A stretch of DNA of 35,410 nt, taken from Defluviitaleaceae bacterium. GTDB lineage: Bacteria > Bacillota > Clostridia > Lachnospirales > WRAX01. A model generated the notes under the pieces. The model saw only the letters and a list, made by a program, of their open reading frames with translations. It searched no databases and was not told the origin of the DNA. The number at the start of each line of letters is the position of its first letter. Position 1 is the first letter of the stretch. The DNA lies in the NCBI GenBank assembly GCA_009785555.1, contig WQWB01000010.1, positions 1 through 35,410 of the forward strand, given 5' to 3'. Made by a program: the position numbers and the translations under genes. This document shows, one piece after another, positions 32,854 to 35,410 of the stretch.

Positions 32854-32971
32854 GTAATTCCTCTATATTATAAATCAAGTAGTTTCATTTGTCAACATTT
32901 TGTTGAAATTATTTCTCTTTAATTGTTTTTGCACATCATAATTTTTTTGATCCCGTTATTGCTTAAAAAAC

Positions 32972-33000
32972 TTGCATTAATACGCATTCCATGCTATACT
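32972..33000 (+). promoter_or_regulatory. Sigma-A promoter for gyrB
   Basis: -35 TTGCAT (32972-32977), a 17-bp spacer and -10 TATACT (32995-33000), about 30 nt before the ATG leader. Confidence 0.75.
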
Positions 33001-33035
33001 TAAATTCTTAAATACATTTATGGAGAAACGATAAA

Positions 33036-35009
33036 ATGCACGATAATAACGCCGGAAATAATATTGTCAATAACGAGGAAATCAACTTCACCGAAAATAC
33101 CGCGGCTGAATACAGCGCAGACCAGATCGAGGTGCTTGAGGGGCTTGACCCTGTTCGCAAACGCCCTGGTATGTACATCAGTTCCACCTCCATACGCGGC
33201 CTTCACCAGCTCGTACACGAAATCATGGACAACGCGGTAGACGAAGCGTTGGCCGGCATCTGCACGGATATCTTTATCACAATACATGCGGACAACTCCG
33301 TTACCGTGTCAGATAACGGCCGCGGCATACCAGTCGGCATGCACAAAACCAAGGGTGTGTCCGCGCTCCAACTCGTTTACTCTACGCTACACGCTGGCGG
33401 CAAGTTCGGCGGGGACAATTCTGGTTATAAGGTTTCCGGCGGCTTACACGGCGTAGGCGCAGCGGTCGTAAACGCGCTTTCCACGGAGTGTATCGTCACC
33501 GTTAAGCGTGAGGGTAAAATACATCAAATAAAGTTCTCCAGAGGGGATTTGGTCTCGCCCCTTGCCATTATCGGCGATTCGGACGAAACGGGCACGACCG
33601 TACATTTCAAGCCTGACCCCGAAGTTTTTGAGGATATCGTATTCGATTTCGATACCTTAAAACAGCGTGTACGCGAAACAGCGTTTTTGACTAAAGGCCT
33701 TAGCCTTACGCTAAAAGATGAGAGACAAGACCCGGAAATGGAGCGCACATACCTCTACAAGGGCGGAATATCCGAGTTCGTGGAGCATGTAAATAAAAAC
33801 AAGACACCGATTTTCGACAAAATCTTCTACACCGAAGCCGTGCGTGAGGACATCCACGTCGAGGTGGCCCTCCAATACAACGAAAACTTCACCGAAACGA
33901 CATACTCTTTCGTCAACAATATTAACACGATCGACGGCGGTACGCATATGGTTGGTTTCCGCGCCGCGCTGACGAAGACCATTAACGACTACGGACGCAA
34001 GTTCGGCCTACTCAAAGAGAATGACAAAAACCTAAGCGGGGACGATGTACGCGAGGGGTTAACGGCAGTTATCAGCATTAAAATACAGGAGCCTCAGTTC
34101 GAATCGCAAACAAAGGTTAAGCTAGGCAACTCCATAGCCCGCACCGCCGTTGAATCCGTGATGAACGAGTATTTTAAATATTTCCTTGAAGAAAACCCGG
34201 CTATCGGCAAGTCCATCATAGATAAAGCTCTTCTTGCATCCCGCGCTCGCGAGGCGGCTAAAAAGGCACGCGACCTCGTGCTTCGCAAATCTGCATTAGA
34301 AGGCAACCGCCTACCCGGCAAACTTGCAGACTGCACAGAAAAGGATCCGGCAAAATGCGAAATCTTCCTTGTTGAGGGTGATTCGGCCGGCGGTTCTGCC
34401 ATCGGCGCAAGAACATCAAAGACGCAAGCCATTCTCGGGTTAAGGGGCAAACCGCTTAACGTGGAGAAAGCGCGGTTCGACAAAATCCTTGAAAACGAGG
34501 AAATCCGCGCGATGATAACGGCCATCGGTGTTGGCATTAAGGACGACTTTGATATAGCCAAGCTCCGCTACCACAAAATAATAATCATGGCTGACGCGGA
34601 CGTGGACGGCGAACATATCCGCACACTCCTCCTCACTTTTATCTACCGCTTTATGCCGCAACTTATCGACGACGGCTATGTATACATCGCACAGCCGCCG
34701 TTGTTTAAGATTGAGCATCGCCGTCAAATTAAATATGCCTACTCTAACGATGAATATCAGCGCTTGATTAAGGAATATCCGCCAGATGCGCGCCCAACTG
34801 TGTCCAGGTATAAGGGTTTGGGCGAAATGAACAAGGAACAGTTGTGGGAAACAACAATGGACCCAGAGCGGCGTGTGCTGAAGAAAGTGACGATAGACAG
34901 CCATTTCGAGGCCGATGACATCTTCACCCGCCTTATGGGCGAAAAGGTCGAGCCGCGGCGCGAGTTTATCGAAGAGTATGCGGCAACAGTACGGGAGTTG
35001 GATTTTTAA
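33036..35009 (+). CDS. gyrB: DNA gyrase subunit B
   Basis: A 657-residue type IIA topoisomerase ATPase subunit. The GHKL ATPase domain has [38 protein letters not shown] and [19 protein letters not shown]; the Toprim domain has [11 protein letters not shown] (near residue 447) and [14 protein letters not shown] (near 519); the end [20 protein letters not shown]...[11 protein letters not shown] is GyrB-like. With GyrA it introduces negative supercoils. It has an N-terminal extension of about 28 polar residues before the usual start. ParE is less likely, but gyrA is not seen next to it. GGAG lies 10 nt upstream. Its last 31 codons are the first unit of a 161-bp tandem array. Confidence 0.9.
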   Translation: MHDNNAGNNIVNNEEINFTENTAAEYSADQIEVLEGLDPVRKRPGMYISSTSIRGLHQLVHEIMDNAVDEALAGICTDIFITIHADNSVTVSDNGRGIPVGMHKTKGVSALQLVYSTLHAGGKFGGDNSGYKVSGGLHGVGAAVVNALSTECIVTVKREGKIHQIKFSRGDLVSPLAIIGDSDETGTTVHFKPDPEVFEDIVFDFDTLKQRVRETAFLTKGLSLTLKDERQDPEMERTYLYKGGISEFVEHVNKNKTPIFDKIFYTEAVREDIHVEVALQYNENFTETTYSFVNNINTIDGGTHMVGFRAALTKTINDYGRKFGLLKENDKNLSGDDVREGLTAVISIKIQEPQFESQTKVKLGNSIARTAVESVMNEYFKYFLEENPAIGKSIIDKALLASRAREAAKKARDLVLRKSALEGNRLPGKLADCTEKDPAKCEIFLVEGDSAGGSAIGARTSKTQAILGLRGKPLNVEKARFDKILENEEIRAMITAIGVGIKDDFDIAKLRYHKIIIMADADVDGEHIRTLLLTFIYRFMPQLIDDGYVYIAQPPLFKIEHRRQIKYAYSNDEYQRLIKEYPPDARPTVSRYKGLGEMNKEQLWETTMDPERRVLKKVTIDSHFEADDIFTRLMGEKVEPRREFIEEYAATVRELDF

Positions 35010-35410
35010 CACACGCCATACGCTCATGCACTGCTACCCGGCAACCCGCGCCAGCCACTTCGGGTTTAAAGGGGGACGACATCTTCACACGCCTTATGGG
35101 CGAAAAGGTTGAGCCGCGGCGCGAGTTTATCGAAGAGTATGCGGCAACGGTGCGGGAGTTGGATTTTTAACACACGCCATACACTCATGCACTGCTACCC
35201 GGCAACCCGTGCCAGCCACTTCGGGTTTAAAAGGGGACGACATCTTCACCCGTCTTAGGGGCGAAAAGGTCGAGCCGCGGCGCGAGTTTATCGAGGAATA
35301 CGCGGCAACGGTGCAGGAGTTGGATTTTTAACACACGCCATACACTCATGCACTTCTACCCGGCAACCCGTGCCAGCCACTTCGGGTTTAAAGGGGGACG
35401 ACATCTTCAC
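34914..35410 (+). repeat. 161-bp tandem repeat containing the 3' end of gyrB
   Basis: Units begin at 34914 (inside gyrB), 35075, 35236 and 35397, exactly 161 bp apart; the fourth is cut by the window end. Each unit holds 31 codons from GAYGACATC to GATTTT, a TAA, and about 65 bp of downstream DNA ending in CGGGTTTAAA. The non-coding part contains AACCCG...CGGGTT, a weak hairpin. Units 2 and 3 have no start codon or ribosome binding site in the gyrB frame, and 161 is not a multiple of three. No other gene is seen in 35010-35410. Confidence 0.95.

Noticed and set aside
34915-35112. 65-codon frame across the gyrB end and the first repeat
   Set aside because: It is out of frame with gyrB, lies on the repeat and has no ribosome binding site; the gyrB frame fully explains the first half.
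34914-35410. CRISPR-like array at the right edge
   Set aside because: The whole 161-bp unit is repeated, with no alternation of short repeats and unique spacers, and the unit is gyrB coding sequence.

Overview
The window looks like a chromosomal segment of an anaerobic, endospore-forming member of the Bacillota, most likely class Clostridia. The support is an alpha/beta-type small acid-soluble spore protein gene, a flavin reductase-rubredoxin fusion typical of anaerobes, an EcfT subunit, strong AGGAGG-type ribosome binding sites with several TTG starts, and sigma-A promoters with near-consensus TATAAT boxes. The conserved order rpsO-pnp-(secreted protein)-M16 peptidase-dut is also typical of Gram-positive genomes. 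I cannot name the genus.

Layout. Positions 1-14197 are almost entirely minus strand. Read in the direction of transcription they hold two half-size TSUP transporters, rpsO-pnp, a secreted two-repeat protein, an M16 peptidase, a nucleotidyltransferase-dUTPase fusion, dnaE, a CDP-alcohol phosphatidyltransferase, rpsB-tsf, a small lipoprotein and the 5' part of lepA, which is cut by the left edge. Positions 14200-20000 are mixed: a HAD phosphatase and a CmpB-like membrane protein (+), rpe and an S41-like protease (-), a decayed insertion sequence, a GNAT acetyltransferase and the spore protein. Positions 19900-25740 form a plus-strand run: rubredoxin fusion, valS, folC, a 59-residue protein and a membrane TPR protein. 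Positions 25900-32770 are accessory-like: a second GNAT, ecfT-VOC-truA (-), a transglutaminase-like protein, a P-loop protein, a Trm11-like methyltransferase, and a radical SAM DNA modification/repair protein with a small Cys-containing partner. gyrB (33036-35009) follows.

The most unusual structure is at the right edge. The last 31 codons of gyrB, its stop codon and about 65 bp of downstream DNA are repeated in tandem with an exact 161-bp period, at least three full copies, continuing off the window. Changes between copies are mostly synonymous third-position changes. Other points of interest are the in-frame fusion of a stand-alone-type nucleotidyltransferase to dUTPase, a probable leaderless mRNA for the transglutaminase gene, a 454-bp insertion-sequence relic with terminal inverted repeats, a 163-bp palindromic element, two related hairpins, and a long inverted repeat that carries outward -35-like boxes in front of the radical SAM gene. 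No tRNA, rRNA or CRISPR array was seen.
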